Source: Treponema phagedenis (lineage in GTDB: Bacteria; Spirochaetota; Spirochaetia; Treponematales; Treponemataceae). Taken from it: DNA of 64,000 nucleotides. Each line of letters begins with the position of its first letter. Position 1 is the stretch's first letter. Below the pieces are notes generated by a model. That model saw nothing but the letters and a program-made list of their open reading frames with translations. It made no database searches and had not been told where the DNA came from. The stretch spans positions 186,001 to 250,000 of the forward strand of contig NZ_CP042818.1 of the NCBI RefSeq assembly GCF_008153345.1. The letters are read 5' to 3'. Position numbers and translations under genes: made by a program. Of this stretch, positions 34,407-42,426 are shown in pieces.

Positions 34407-34603
34407 AAGTTCCCTATTTAATATTTATATATCTATATATTGATAAATTCTAAAGACAAGTCTTTGTAGAAAAAAAGAATGTTTATTAAAAAATTTTAAA
34501 CTATTTTCCTCAAAATTTAAAACTGAATATTTTTAGTAGATTGCTCTTGATGTAAAAGAAATAATAGCTCAAATAATGAGGAAAACAGAACATTTGCTAA
34601 AAT

Positions 34604-34888
34604 TTACAAAAAAAGTATTTTAGGAACATCAACTTTTGCAATGCCGAAAACACGGGCAATTGTTGTCGCGGTATATGAAGAGCCCGCAAGCTTATTATAA
34701 TAATCCGCAACAGTTTGTAAATCCTCTTCGGAATCATTATAGAGCGCAAGGGCTGTTGCCGCTCTAAAACTTCCTTCTTCCAAAAGCGTTGTCAAACTCT
34801 TTCCCGCGTTTTTTACTTTTCTTGCTCTATCTACAATAGCAGCGGGGCCATCGTATCCTATCGAACTGATAAAATCATCTTTTTTCAT
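34604..34888 (-). CDS. Small conserved-looking protein of unknown function
   Basis: 94 residues from ATG 34888 (MKKDDFISSIGYDG); four extra codons are possible upstream. It is predicted mostly helical (AIVDRARKVKNAGKSLTTLLEEGSFRAATALALY), soluble, with no signal. It follows the rubredoxin gene by 40 bp on the same strand. Function unknown to me. Confidence 0.6.
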   Translation of the reverse strand: MKKDDFISSIGYDGPAAIVDRARKVKNAGKSLTTLLEEGSFRAATALALYNDSEEDLQTVADYYNKLAGSSYTATTIARVFGIAKVDVPKILFL

Positions 34889-34928
34889 TATGTATCCCAA
34901 TTACGTAAATGCACGAATATTCGGCTGT

Positions 34929-35090
34929 TTATTTTACTTTTACAAAGCTGTCTTTGCCTGCTCCGCAAAGAGGACAAACCCAGTCATCAGGAATGTCTTC
35001 AAATGCAGTTCCCGGGGCAATTCCTCCATCGGGATCGCCGACTGCGGGATCATACTCATAACCGCAAAGATCGCATGTATACTTATCCAT
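34929..35090 (-). CDS. Rubredoxin
   Basis: 53 residues from ATG 35090, GGAG at Shine-Dalgarno distance. It has the two Cys pairs that bind one iron, [13 protein letters not shown] and [14 protein letters not shown], plus the [15 protein letters not shown] middle. Rubredoxins are cytoplasmic one-electron carriers, in anaerobes often feeding oxygen- or superoxide-detoxifying enzymes; no such partner is adjacent. Confidence 0.95.
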   Translation of the reverse strand: MDKYTCDLCGYEYDPAVGDPDGGIAPGTAFEDIPDDWVCPLCGAGKDSFVKVK

Positions 35091-35125
35091 AATTTATACT
35101 CCTAATTTAATGTATTGAAGTCTAA

Positions 35126-35154
35126 AGTATATCTTTTTTTTATTTCATTGACAA
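35126..35154 (-). promoter_or_regulatory. Promoter of the rubredoxin gene
   Basis: Minus-strand TTGTCA (35149-35154), 17-nt spacer, TATACT (35126-35131), 35 nt before the ATG. Confidence 0.6.
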
Positions 35155-35241
35155 GTATAAAAAATAAAAAAATACACGTTTAAAAAAATCTTAAATTGTT
35201 ATAATATATTTTATTGAATACATACCGTAAGAGAGGAAAAG

Positions 35242-36018
35242 ATGAAAGTATCAATTATACAATGTAGCTTAGCGCTTGGTGATGTCGAAAAGAATTTTCA
35301 TACGATTGAAGAAGGCATTCGGGACGCGTCAAAAGAAAAGCCTGATGTAATTGTTTTGCCCGAAATGTGGAACACGTCCTTTATTTTTGAGAATATAGAA
35401 AACTTAGCCGATCTCGATTCAAAAAGGGCAAAGGCTTTTCTTTCAAATTTCGCCAAAGAATTTTGCGTCAACATTGTCGGCGGCTCTGTTGCAAGTAAAA
35501 GAGACGGAAAGCTTTACAACACCTGCTATGTTTATGACAGAGCCGGAAAAGAAATAGCAAGTTACAACAAAGCGCATTTATTTTCTCCTTCGAGAGAGTA
35601 CGGACTTTTTGAGCGGGGTAATCAAATAAGTACTTTTGAAATTGACGGTGTAAAATGCGGAGTAGCCATTTGTTATGATGTCAGATTTCCCGAATGGATT
35701 AGAAAATACGCCCTTGCAGATGTGCAGGTTTTATTTTTGCCCGCAGCATGGCCTACCGTCCGTAGTTTGCATTGGGATATATTAAACAGAGCTCGTGCGA
35801 TAGAAAACCAAATGTTTGTAGTAGCGGTAAATTCCACCGGACAAGCTCCCTCCGTGCAATTCGGCGGGCGCTCAGCTGTTATTGATCCGTGGGGTCAGTA
35901 TATTGTAGTGCCCGATACTATCAACGGAATTAAAACAGGCGAAATCGATTTATCCGTTATTCAAAATATCCGGGCACACATCAATGTATTCAAAGATAGA
36001 CGAGAAGAGCTTTATTAA
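35242..36018 (+). CDS. Carbon-nitrogen hydrolase (nitrilase superfamily, omega-amidase-like)
   Basis: 258 residues. The Glu-Lys-Cys triad is visible in VIVLPEMWNTSF (Glu41), YNKAHLFSPSREYGLF (Lys) and CGVAICYDVRFPEW (Cys). The motif and length resemble YafV/Nit2-type omega-amidases, which convert alpha-ketoglutaramate or related amides to the acids. A Shine-Dalgarno sequence GAGAGGAAAAG precedes the ATG. It is divergent from the rubredoxin gene. The exact amide substrate is not determined by sequence. Confidence 0.87.
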   Translation: MKVSIIQCSLALGDVEKNFHTIEEGIRDASKEKPDVIVLPEMWNTSFIFENIENLADLDSKRAKAFLSNFAKEFCVNIVGGSVASKRDGKLYNTCYVYDRAGKEIASYNKAHLFSPSREYGLFERGNQISTFEIDGVKCGVAICYDVRFPEWIRKYALADVQVLFLPAAWPTVRSLHWDILNRARAIENQMFVVAVNSTGQAPSVQFGGRSAVIDPWGQYIVVPDTINGIKTGEIDLSVIQNIRAHINVFKDRREELY

Positions 36019-36057
36019 AAAGAGTGTGTAAAGTTTGATGTTTGCTATGTATTTTTC

Positions 36058-36813
36058 TCATTCTTTTCCAATGATAAAATAGCTGAAAGAAACTAAGAGC
36101 CCGCCGGCAATATTTCCCAATGTGGCAAAGATAAGGTTTGTTGCAGCCATTGAGAAAGTTACTTCTTTTGACAGCATAAGTCCTAAGCTAAAAACAGTCA
36201 TGTTTGCAACAGAGTGTTCAAACCCTAACGAAATAAACGGTAAGATACACCAAAAAATCATAATAAGTTTTGCTGATTCGCTTTTTAGTTTATAGCAACA
36301 TAAGACAGCAAGGCAAACCAATACGTTGCAAAGTATGCCTTTGAAGAAAATCACCTGCGGTGCATAGCTTCCTTTTTTTACGGCAAGATGGGCAAGAGCC
36401 TCTCCTATCGGTAAATCCTTTATTCCTGTTGCAAAAAACAGCAGACTGAGCAACAGAGCGCCGATAAAATTCCCAAACCATGAATACGTGCAAACGCTGA
36501 CAGCATCCAATGCAGTTATTTCTTTGTTAAGAGCCCCTTGTGAATGAACCAAAATATTTCCGGTAAAAAGATCTCCGCCCGCCATCATCACCAGCGAAAG
36601 AGCAAGTGTAAATACAAATCCGTTTACCAAGCTGTCAACGCCCGTTCCGTATCTTCCAAAAATTGCGATGCTCAGTCCCATTATCAGTATTCCGATGCCG
36701 ATATAAAATCCTGCCATGGCACTCGACACGGTATACTTACGCTTGGAATTTTTATACATGGAAAATTTGATGCCGCTTGAATGAGTCAAATTTTCAAGAA
36801 CTTCTTTATACAT
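36058..36813 (-). CDS. Formate/nitrite transporter family channel
   Basis: 251 residues with six hydrophobic segments of the FNT fold, including GGDLFTGNILVHSQGAL, GNFIGALLLSLLFFATGI and FISLGFEHSVANMTVFSLGLML; the conserved central His of the FNT pore lies in GFEHSVANM. It forms a pentameric channel for small monovalent anions. Formate is most likely in a fermenting anaerobe, but nitrite or hydrosulfide members exist. Convergent with the hydrolase gene, 39 bp away. Confidence 0.9.
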   Translation of the reverse strand: MYKEVLENLTHSSGIKFSMYKNSKRKYTVSSAMAGFYIGIGILIMGLSIAIFGRYGTGVDSLVNGFVFTLALSLVMMAGGDLFTGNILVHSQGALNKEITALDAVSVCTYSWFGNFIGALLLSLLFFATGIKDLPIGEALAHLAVKKGSYAPQVIFFKGILCNVLVCLAVLCCYKLKSESAKLIMIFWCILPFISLGFEHSVANMTVFSLGLMLSKEVTFSMAATNLIFATLGNIAGGLLVSFSYFIIGKE

Positions 36814-37210
36814 ATAATTTTATTCTCCTCATACATGTAGATTCCCATTTTTGAATCCGCAAAATAGCAAAACGTATGTCATGCGGCAATAATCTACACT
36901 ATTGAGAAATATTTATCAATTAGATAGAGAGATAGAAAGTAAATTATTTTAAATTGCCAAATAAGCGAAGATATTTTTTAGCTTTTGTAAATAAAAATTA
37001 TCGATTTAACTTAACAGTGTCCTACGCATGAACAAGTGCACTCTTCTTTGGATTTTAATACGAATCCTAAAAAATTTTATAAAAAAAGAGCTCGACACGG
37101 CGCAAGGGTGGGCAATTTACCATAGGGATGCTGAATCCGACTTGGAAGCAATGCAGATATGTTTGTATTGTGCAAACGGTTTTTAGTAATGCTTTAGGCG
37201 CAATAAAAAA
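36814..37210. other. Gene-free interval with a repeat fragment
   Basis: AT-rich DNA without a recognised gene. A short minus-strand frame near 37010-37070 would encode a Cys-rich peptide tail (ECTCSCVGHC) but has no start. A fragment of the mosaic repeat (GAGCTCGACACGGCGCAAGG onward) lies at about 37068-37141. Confidence 0.55.
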
Positions 37211-38017
37211 TCACAAATTTTCATTGGTATGCTTTGCCGCCTCAATCCATGCGTGCATAAGAATACCGAAAGCAACGCCGACATTTATCGAAGCTTTAGA
37301 ACCGTACATTGGAATGGAAACCGTCCCCGCTGTTGCTCTTCGTAAAGCTTGCGGCGAAAGTCCAAGCTCTTCGGAGCCGATCATAACAATACCTTTTTCG
37401 GGAAACCGAAATGAATGCATCGGGGTGCCGCCTGTCTCCAAGGCAAAAACTGGTAAATCGCTTGGCAGTTTTTCTAACGCACGATGTTCCCACGGAACAA
37501 GCTCAATAGTACCCATTGCGGAGCGTATTGCGCGGGGCTGTTGAGGAGAAACACAGTCTTCGGAAAGAAAGATTTTTTCCGCTCCAAATGCCTCCGCTGT
37601 TCTAAAAATTGAGCCGAGATTAAACGGAGCGCGAATATTTTCAACATATACCGCCGTCCCGCTAAAAAAGGGACGGACGGCGCAATCTCGTTGTGAATTA
37701 TTTTTTAATTGAGGAAAAATTAAATCCCACTCCGAAGGCAGGGAGCCTGTTATGGAATATAATTCGTGCCGCAACGAATTGATAAGAAATAACACTCTTT
37801 CTTTTGAAAGAACAGTTTCTTTCTGCAAGTCTTTCAAAAGTGCAGGGCTTATGCTGATTTTTTCTTTTGCTATTTTAAATAAGCCCTGCAAGTAAAATTC
37901 ATCAAAAGGCAGCTCTTGTTTGTTTTGCAACGCCTGTTCTGCAAGCTCCAGAATTTTCAGTATTTTTCTGTCCCGCTGTTTTGCAGGCAAATCGGAAAGC
38001 TTATAAATTTCTATCAT
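37211..38017 (-). CDS. SpoU/TrmH-family RNA 2'-O-methyltransferase
   Basis: 268 residues. The SPOUT knot motifs are clear: motif 1 VENIRAPFNLGSIFRTAEAFG, motif 2 KGIVMIGSEELGLSPQAL and motif 3 VSIPMYGSKASINVGVAFGIL. These enzymes use SAM to methylate a ribose 2'-OH in rRNA or tRNA. The N-terminal 120 residues are helical and not a standard L30e-like substrate domain, so the target is open. TAAAAT 7 nt before ATG 38017, with no Shine-Dalgarno site, could again mean a leaderless transcript. Confidence 0.88.
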   Translation of the reverse strand: MIEIYKLSDLPAKQRDRKILKILELAEQALQNKQELPFDEFYLQGLFKIAKEKISISPALLKDLQKETVLSKERVLFLINSLRHELYSITGSLPSEWDLIFPQLKNNSQRDCAVRPFFSGTAVYVENIRAPFNLGSIFRTAEAFGAEKIFLSEDCVSPQQPRAIRSAMGTIELVPWEHRALEKLPSDLPVFALETGGTPMHSFRFPEKGIVMIGSEELGLSPQALRRATAGTVSIPMYGSKASINVGVAFGILMHAWIEAAKHTNENL

Positions 38018-38039
38018 TGTAAATATTTTAGCAGATATT

Positions 38040-39188
38040 TTAATATGCTTGCTTTAATATTTCAAAAATATCATTACTTGTCATTGAATAAGGAATATAA
38101 TTTATAAAACTTAGCTTCATTGAATCTTCCGCTACAGGCACCAGTTGTTCAATAGTTAAATTAAGATCCTTTAACCGTGTTGGCAGGTTCGCTTGTGCAA
38201 GCAAACGTCTCACTTCATCAATTGTTGCAAGCGCTATTGCAAGCGGCTCCATGCCCTTAGTATCCATCTTTAACATTCTAGCTAAAATAAGAATTTTATT
38301 AAGGCTTGAGCTGATACTATAATTTAAGACATGTGGTAAAAGAATGGTTGATATAAGAGAACTCGAGATTTTATATCTTCCTGAGCAGGTAAGTGCCATA
38401 GCAGTACCGAGACCGGGAGCTGAAGATGCAAGCCCGATTGAGGTAAGGCAGGCGGCTTGCGCAATAAGCTCTTCCCGCGGGACTCCTACAAGTTTATCAC
38501 GCTGAGGATCCAAAGAGATTAAAAAAAGCTCAATTGCTTTTCCAAGTACGGTTTCTGAAAAAAAATTTGTTTTTGTTGATGAATAACCTTCAAAAGCCAT
38601 ACCTATGCCTTGCAAAATCATTGCAATCGCCGCATTAGGAGCAACTTCCGAGTAACACCCCGGATCAAAAATACAAAGACTGCAAAGTTTTTCCGGCACT
38701 TTTAATAAACTCAATTTTCCGTTCCGTGAGTCCAGTACCGGACTCAATCCTGAAAAACTAAACGGATCTCTGCATGTTGTCGGAATTGCGATAAAAGGTA
38801 AAGAGTCCGCTTTGCAAGGTTTCCCTTCAACATAATCATAGATATCATCGGATTCGTTATAAAGAGCGGCAACAGCTCGTCCCACCCCGGCGGGAGCAAT
38901 CCCTCCGGCATAGATAACTCCTCCGATATGCGCTGCCCGTGCAAGTTCCAAAGCGCGGTTGATAACCGCTGTTTCGGCTGCGGAACCGATACCGTCAAAC
39001 ACAAGAGTTGAAATACCTTTTTTTTCCAAGGATGAAGTAATTGTTTTTAATAAATCCGTTCCTTTTAGCATCGGATCAATTATCAACATAAAAGAAGATC
39101 CGAATTTTTCTACTTCACCTCCTATTCTTAGCAAGGAATAATTTCCCAATATAATATTAGGAAGCGGTTTAAATATAAAATCTGCCAT
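38040..39188 (-). CDS. Iron-containing alcohol dehydrogenase-fold protein with lost metal ligands
   Basis: 382 residues aligning by eye to the Fe-ADH family (IPTTCRDPFSFSGLSPVLD, FSETVLGKAIELF, ILLPHVLNYS). The canonical ligands are replaced. The DALTHAIEAY segment reads QGIGMAFEGY (Asp to Gln, His to Met). The HALAHPLGGRYHIPHG region reads MALTCSGRYKISSS (no His). The GGGSxxD NAD-site motif reads GGIAPAG. It is therefore doubtful as an Fe-dependent oxidoreductase, and another activity or a structural role is likely. It is followed by the SpoU gene 22 bp downstream, probably one transcript. Confidence 0.75.
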   Translation of the reverse strand: MADFIFKPLPNIILGNYSLLRIGGEVEKFGSSFMLIIDPMLKGTDLLKTITSSLEKKGISTLVFDGIGSAAETAVINRALELARAAHIGGVIYAGGIAPAGVGRAVAALYNESDDIYDYVEGKPCKADSLPFIAIPTTCRDPFSFSGLSPVLDSRNGKLSLLKVPEKLCSLCIFDPGCYSEVAPNAAIAMILQGIGMAFEGYSSTKTNFFSETVLGKAIELFLISLDPQRDKLVGVPREELIAQAACLTSIGLASSAPGLGTAMALTCSGRYKISSSLISTILLPHVLNYSISSSLNKILILARMLKMDTKGMEPLAIALATIDEVRRLLAQANLPTRLKDLNLTIEQLVPVAEDSMKLSFINYIPYSMTSNDIFEILKQAY

Positions 39189-39221
39189 ACTTTATCCTCT
39201 TAATTCAGTATACATATTGGT

Positions 39222-39254
39222 AAAAAAAAGGCGGGACATTTTCCCGCCTTTTTC
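39222..39254 (-). terminator. Rho-independent terminator after rsmI-flgM
   Basis: Arms AAAAAGGCGGGA (39225-39236) and TCCCGCCTTTTT (39242-39253); on the minus strand the stem is followed by a T run, 20 bp after the flgM stop. Confidence 0.82.
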
Positions 39255-39271
39255 TATGTTTTATTTCAAAT

Positions 39272-39553
39272 TCAAAACCCGTAAGCTTCTATAATTTTAT
39301 CCGCTGCTGAGTCCAGCACTTTATTAATATACTCAGGATCCGCAAGTTTTTTTTCAACTTCGGCAATTTTATCTTCTCTAATTTCGGGGGCAGCTCGAAC
39401 ACTTTGCATAGCCAGATAAATCTCGGATTTTATTTGAGCCTCTTTTGAAACAGAGATAGAATCGGATTCCATCGGCTTTTCCGCTTGGCGTGTTTTTTGA
39501 GTATTTTGTAAATTTTTTAGCGGATCAATGCCGCCCAACTTATCAATCATCAT
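39272..39553 (-). CDS. flgM: FlgM-like flagellar anti-sigma factor
   Basis: 93 residues. The C-terminal FlgM motif is recognisable: SISVSKEAQ, then VRAAPEIREDKIAEVEKKLAD and a closing YINKVLDSAADKIIEAY. FlgM binds sigma-28 (FliA) until the hook-basal body is finished. It lies 47 bp downstream of rsmI on the same strand and is followed by a strong terminator. Either of two adjacent ATGs may be the start; a TAGGGA Shine-Dalgarno site precedes them. Confidence 0.82.
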   Translation of the reverse strand: MMIDKLGGIDPLKNLQNTQKTRQAEKPMESDSISVSKEAQIKSEIYLAMQSVRAAPEIREDKIAEVEKKLADPEYINKVLDSAADKIIEAYGF

Positions 39554-39600
39554 AAGTCCCTACCTTCTTAGCTACATTATCGGCTAATTTATTAAAAAAA

Positions 39601-40275
39601 TTAAGACCTTCCGGACACAAAGACAGCAATTTCGCCTTTTATTGCAGTCCGTGCAGCCATTTCGTTTAATACTTCTTCAGCAGAGCCGGAAATAAGCTCT
39701 TCGTGCAACTTTGTAAGCTCTCTTCCGACAGTAATTCTTCGTTCTTTATCAATCTCGGCAATATCTTGTAAAAGCTTTACAATTCTATAGGGTGATTCAT
39801 ATAAAACAAAGCCTGCATTTGCCGAAAAAAGTTCTGTAAGCCTTGTTTTTCTCCTTCCCGCCTTTGGTGATAAAAACCCTTCAAAAATAAGCGTTTTATC
39901 TCTGCTTCCGGACACACTGACAAGCGCGGTAAATGCGGACACTCCCGGAATAGGAATTATTGTATGTTCCGCTTTTCGTGCAAATTGTACTAAAACCGCT
40001 CCGGGATCGCTTATTCCCGGTGTTCCTGCATCGCTTGCATATGCGATATTTTTTCCTTCATCAAGCAATGCAACTATCTTTTTTGCAGCTTCTTCCTCGT
40101 TCCGAGCTCTACAGGAAACTAAAGGTTTGCGTATTCCAAAGTGAGTTAAAAGCTTTAATGTATGCCGTGTATCTTCACAGGCGATAACATCAACCGCTTT
40201 GAATGTCTCCAAGGCACGCATTGTTATATCTCCCAAATTTCCGATAGGAGTCCCAACAAGGTATAAATTTGCCAC
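39601..40275 (-). CDS. rsmI: 16S rRNA (cytidine-1402 2'-O) methyltransferase RsmI
   Basis: 224 residues from a GTG start (40275). Tetrapyrrole-methylase-fold SAM enzyme: LYLVGTPIGNLGDITMRALE, ACEDTRHTLKLL, ASDAGTPGISDPG and FEGFLSPKAGRRK are diagnostic for RsmI. It lacks the C-terminal ~60 residues of the E. coli enzyme. It methylates C1402 of 16S rRNA to tune the decoding centre. The GTG is 5 nt from a -10 box with no Shine-Dalgarno site. Confidence 0.95.
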   Translation of the reverse strand: MANLYLVGTPIGNLGDITMRALETFKAVDVIACEDTRHTLKLLTHFGIRKPLVSCRARNEEEAAKKIVALLDEGKNIAYASDAGTPGISDPGAVLVQFARKAEHTIIPIPGVSAFTALVSVSGSRDKTLIFEGFLSPKAGRRKTRLTELFSANAGFVLYESPYRIVKLLQDIAEIDKERRITVGRELTKLHEELISGSAEEVLNEMAARTAIKGEIAVFVSGRS

Positions 40276-40280
40276 AGCTT

Positions 40281-40309
40281 ACTATACCATACTTTATTGA
40301 ATGAATCAA
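40281..40309 (-). promoter_or_regulatory. Promoter of rsmI-flgM, leaderless type
   Basis: Minus-strand TTGATT (40304-40309), 17-nt spacer, TATAGT (40281-40286), then 5 nt to the GTG start at 40275. Confidence 0.6.
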
Positions 40310-40748
40310 GCCGATTTTTTGTATCAAAACTGACATAAGGCTGCCCCCGCACACAAACCATAGTCAAGCTGAAACCTTATGCATGCACAAACTCGGTTTA
40401 AATAAAAAATATGTAACAATAAAAGAGTCCGGGTTAGTTTTTGACATCCGTGTCAAAAACTAACCTATCTGCTTGGAACCACCGCCGTCCGTGGCGGTTC
40501 TGAAATTTACATTCCCTTAATGCAAAGTATAAGCGAATAAATTTTACAAGACCTTGAGCTTCGTGGTGCGCAACACGGGCGAAGTGTTAGTAATATACTT
40601 TTACTTCGCCTAAAAGTGGGATTCAAGGAACGCCCGCCTATTGTTTATGCGTAAAGCCTGTGTGTAAAATTTCCTGCTCTGTACTTATTGCGGAATAATG
40701 TGTATACTTATAGCATATTATCATACATTAATAATGGGAGGTAAAAGT
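40310..40748. other. Gene-free interval with a hairpin pair
   Basis: It contains a long perfect hairpin with arms GGTTAGTTTTTGACA / TGTCAAAAACTAACC (about 40435-40467) and the CACCGCC / GGCGGT hairpin (about 40480-40500) of the mosaic repeat. The DJ-1-family gene's AT-rich promoter region (TATACT near 40702) follows. Nothing else is recognised. Confidence 0.6.
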
Positions 40749-41303
40749 ATGAAAAAAGCATATGTATTTATCGCGAATGGATTTGAAGAAGTTGAGGCAA
40801 TTACGCCGATTGATTATTTAAGAAGAGCAAATATAGAAACAGTTGTTGTAGGCGTAGGAACGCGACAGGTAAAATCTCCTCGAAATGTTACTATTATTTG
40901 TGATACTGAATTAAATGAAGTGCTTGAAAAGACGGATGAAACTTTACTTGTAGTATTGCCCGGAGGACTCGATAATAGCAAAAGTTTAGGAGAGTCCGAA
41001 GCGGTGGAAAATTTTGTTAAAGCGGTACATAAAAACGGCGGAATTATTGCTGCTATTTGTGCTGCGCCCGTTCTTACTCTTGGAAAATGGGGAATGCTTG
41101 ACGGTAAAAAATTTACCTGTTATCCCGGAATGGGTGAAGACCTTGCAACAAAGCCTTTACAAGGCGAGCGCGTTGTGCGAGACGGAAACATCATCACAGG
41201 TTGCGGCGCAGGTGCTGCGGAGGAATTCTCATTTGCATTAATAGAAGCAGTGAGCGGTAAAACAGCCTTACAAGAGTTAAAAAAATCAATTGTAGCAAGG
41301 TAA
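40749..41303 (+). CDS. DJ-1/PfpI family protein
   Basis: 184 residues from ATG 40749 with GGGAGG at Shine-Dalgarno distance (an upstream in-frame ATG is ignored for that reason). DJ-1 signatures: FIANGFEEVEAITPIDYLRRA with the conserved Glu, VVLPGGLDNSKSL, and the nucleophile elbow AAICAAPVLTLGKWGMLDGKK with the reactive Cys. Members act as glyoxalase/deglycase-like or redox-sensing proteins or in thiamine-related pathways. Role here is unspecified stress or metabolite repair. Confidence 0.88.
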   Translation: MKKAYVFIANGFEEVEAITPIDYLRRANIETVVVGVGTRQVKSPRNVTIICDTELNEVLEKTDETLLVVLPGGLDNSKSLGESEAVENFVKAVHKNGGIIAAICAAPVLTLGKWGMLDGKKFTCYPGMGEDLATKPLQGERVVRDGNIITGCGAGAAEEFSFALIEAVSGKTALQELKKSIVAR

Positions 41304-41669
41304 GCCTTTCTTATATTTTGTAAAAACAGAAGGCGTGTACCGACTTAAAGAATTATAAAATAGTGCAGGTTATATGATCTAAACATAAAAACTTTTATAA
41401 GCGGTACATGCCCGGCAAACAAAAATCAGTAAAACTACTTATATATCCTTATATTCAGTAGGTTAAGAACTTTTTCACCATACGGAATATTTTAAAGGTT
41501 ATTGTCAAAAGTATTTCTGCACGTTTTAGAATTTCAGTTAGCCCGACTTTAACTTTTCATTCAATGCAAACTGCTCAAGGTAATGGTAATCAACAGGTTC
41601 TATCCATACCGTGAGAGTAAAATAATTGCCTGCTTGATTGTTTTGTCGTATTCCATTAAACCTTTAACT
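41304..41669. other. Intergenic interval with no recognised content
   Basis: AT-rich, no mosaic repeat, no hairpin of note. An in-frame extension of nth up to ATG 41583 exists but is unlike the family. Confidence 0.5.
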
Positions 41670-42314
41670 GTGAGACTCTTGGATAAAAAGGCAATTTACG
41701 AAGTTTTTAAGCGCTGGCAATCAAATAATCCCGAACCTAAGGGCGAATTATATTGGAAGAATACTTTTACGCTTTTGGTTGCGGTGGTGCTCTCCGCTCA
41801 GGCGACCGATGTCGGCGTAAACAAGGCAACAAAGGTTTTATTTGAGGTTGCGTCAAGCCCCGAAGAAATACTTAAGCTGGGGGAAGAAAATTTAAAAGAG
41901 TACATAAAAACAATCAATTTATATCCGACAAAAGCAAAACGAATTATCGGATTAAGCGAACAAATTCTGCGAGAGTTTGGCGGAAAGGTGCCGTGCAGCA
42001 GGGAGGCGCTTGAAAGCCTGCCCGGCGTCGGAAGAAAAACTGCAAATGTGGTTTTGAATATCGGGTTCGGCATGCCGGCAATCGCCGTTGATACGCATAT
42101 ACTTCGCACGGCACCGCGCATTGGTCTATCGGATGGGAAAACTCCCCGCGAGGTTGAAGAGGATTTACTGCGGATAACTCCCGAAGAGTTTTTGCCGAAT
42201 GCTCATCATTGGATTTTGCTGCACGGGCGCTATATTTGCCAAGCCCGCAAACCGAAATGCGCCGAATGTTTTTTGGAAGATATTTGCTGTAAAAACGGAG
42301 TTGAGGCCATATAG
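41670..42314 (+). CDS. nth: Endonuclease III
   Basis: 214 residues if started at GTG 41670, which fits the family length (about 211); the frame is open to ATG 41583, giving 29 extra unmatched residues. Bifunctional HhH-GPD glycosylase/AP lyase for oxidised pyrimidines. HhH with catalytic Lys: LPGVGRKTANVVLN; catalytic Asp: AVDTHILRTAPRIGL. The Fe-S loop CQARKPKCAECFLEDIC has perfect C-X6-C-X2-C-X5-C spacing, in contrast to the cluster-less MutY at the start of the window. Confidence 0.93.
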   Translation: MRLLDKKAIYEVFKRWQSNNPEPKGELYWKNTFTLLVAVVLSAQATDVGVNKATKVLFEVASSPEEILKLGEENLKEYIKTINLYPTKAKRIIGLSEQILREFGGKVPCSREALESLPGVGRKTANVVLNIGFGMPAIAVDTHILRTAPRIGLSDGKTPREVEEDLLRITPEEFLPNAHHWILLHGRYICQARKPKCAECFLEDICCKNGVEAI

Positions 42315-42337
42315 AAGACCTTTTTTTCTGAAATAAA

Positions 42338-42405
42338 AACAAAGCCCTTGAACCCGACCTTTCTGTATTTTTGCAAGACGGCGTTTCAAGGGCTTCAGTT
42401 TTTTT
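42338..42405 (+). terminator. Rho-independent terminator after nth
   Basis: Arms AAGCCCTTGAA and TTCAAGGGCTT separated by a 34-nt loop and followed by CAGTTTTTTT, starting about 25 nt after the nth stop. Confidence 0.65.
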
Positions 42406-42426
42406 GTGAGGACTTATCCTAAAAAA

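Noticed and set aside
37010-37070. Minus-strand Cys-rich peptide tail ending ECTCSCVGHC
   Set aside because: Only about 20 codons, no start codon, and it opens directly in repeat DNA. It could be the tail of a lost gene but cannot be supported as a feature.
41583-41669. ATG 41583 as the start of endonuclease III
   Set aside because: It would add 29 residues absent from the family, with no clear Shine-Dalgarno site; the GTG at 41670 gives the usual length. The GTG also lacks a strong ribosome site, so this is not certain.
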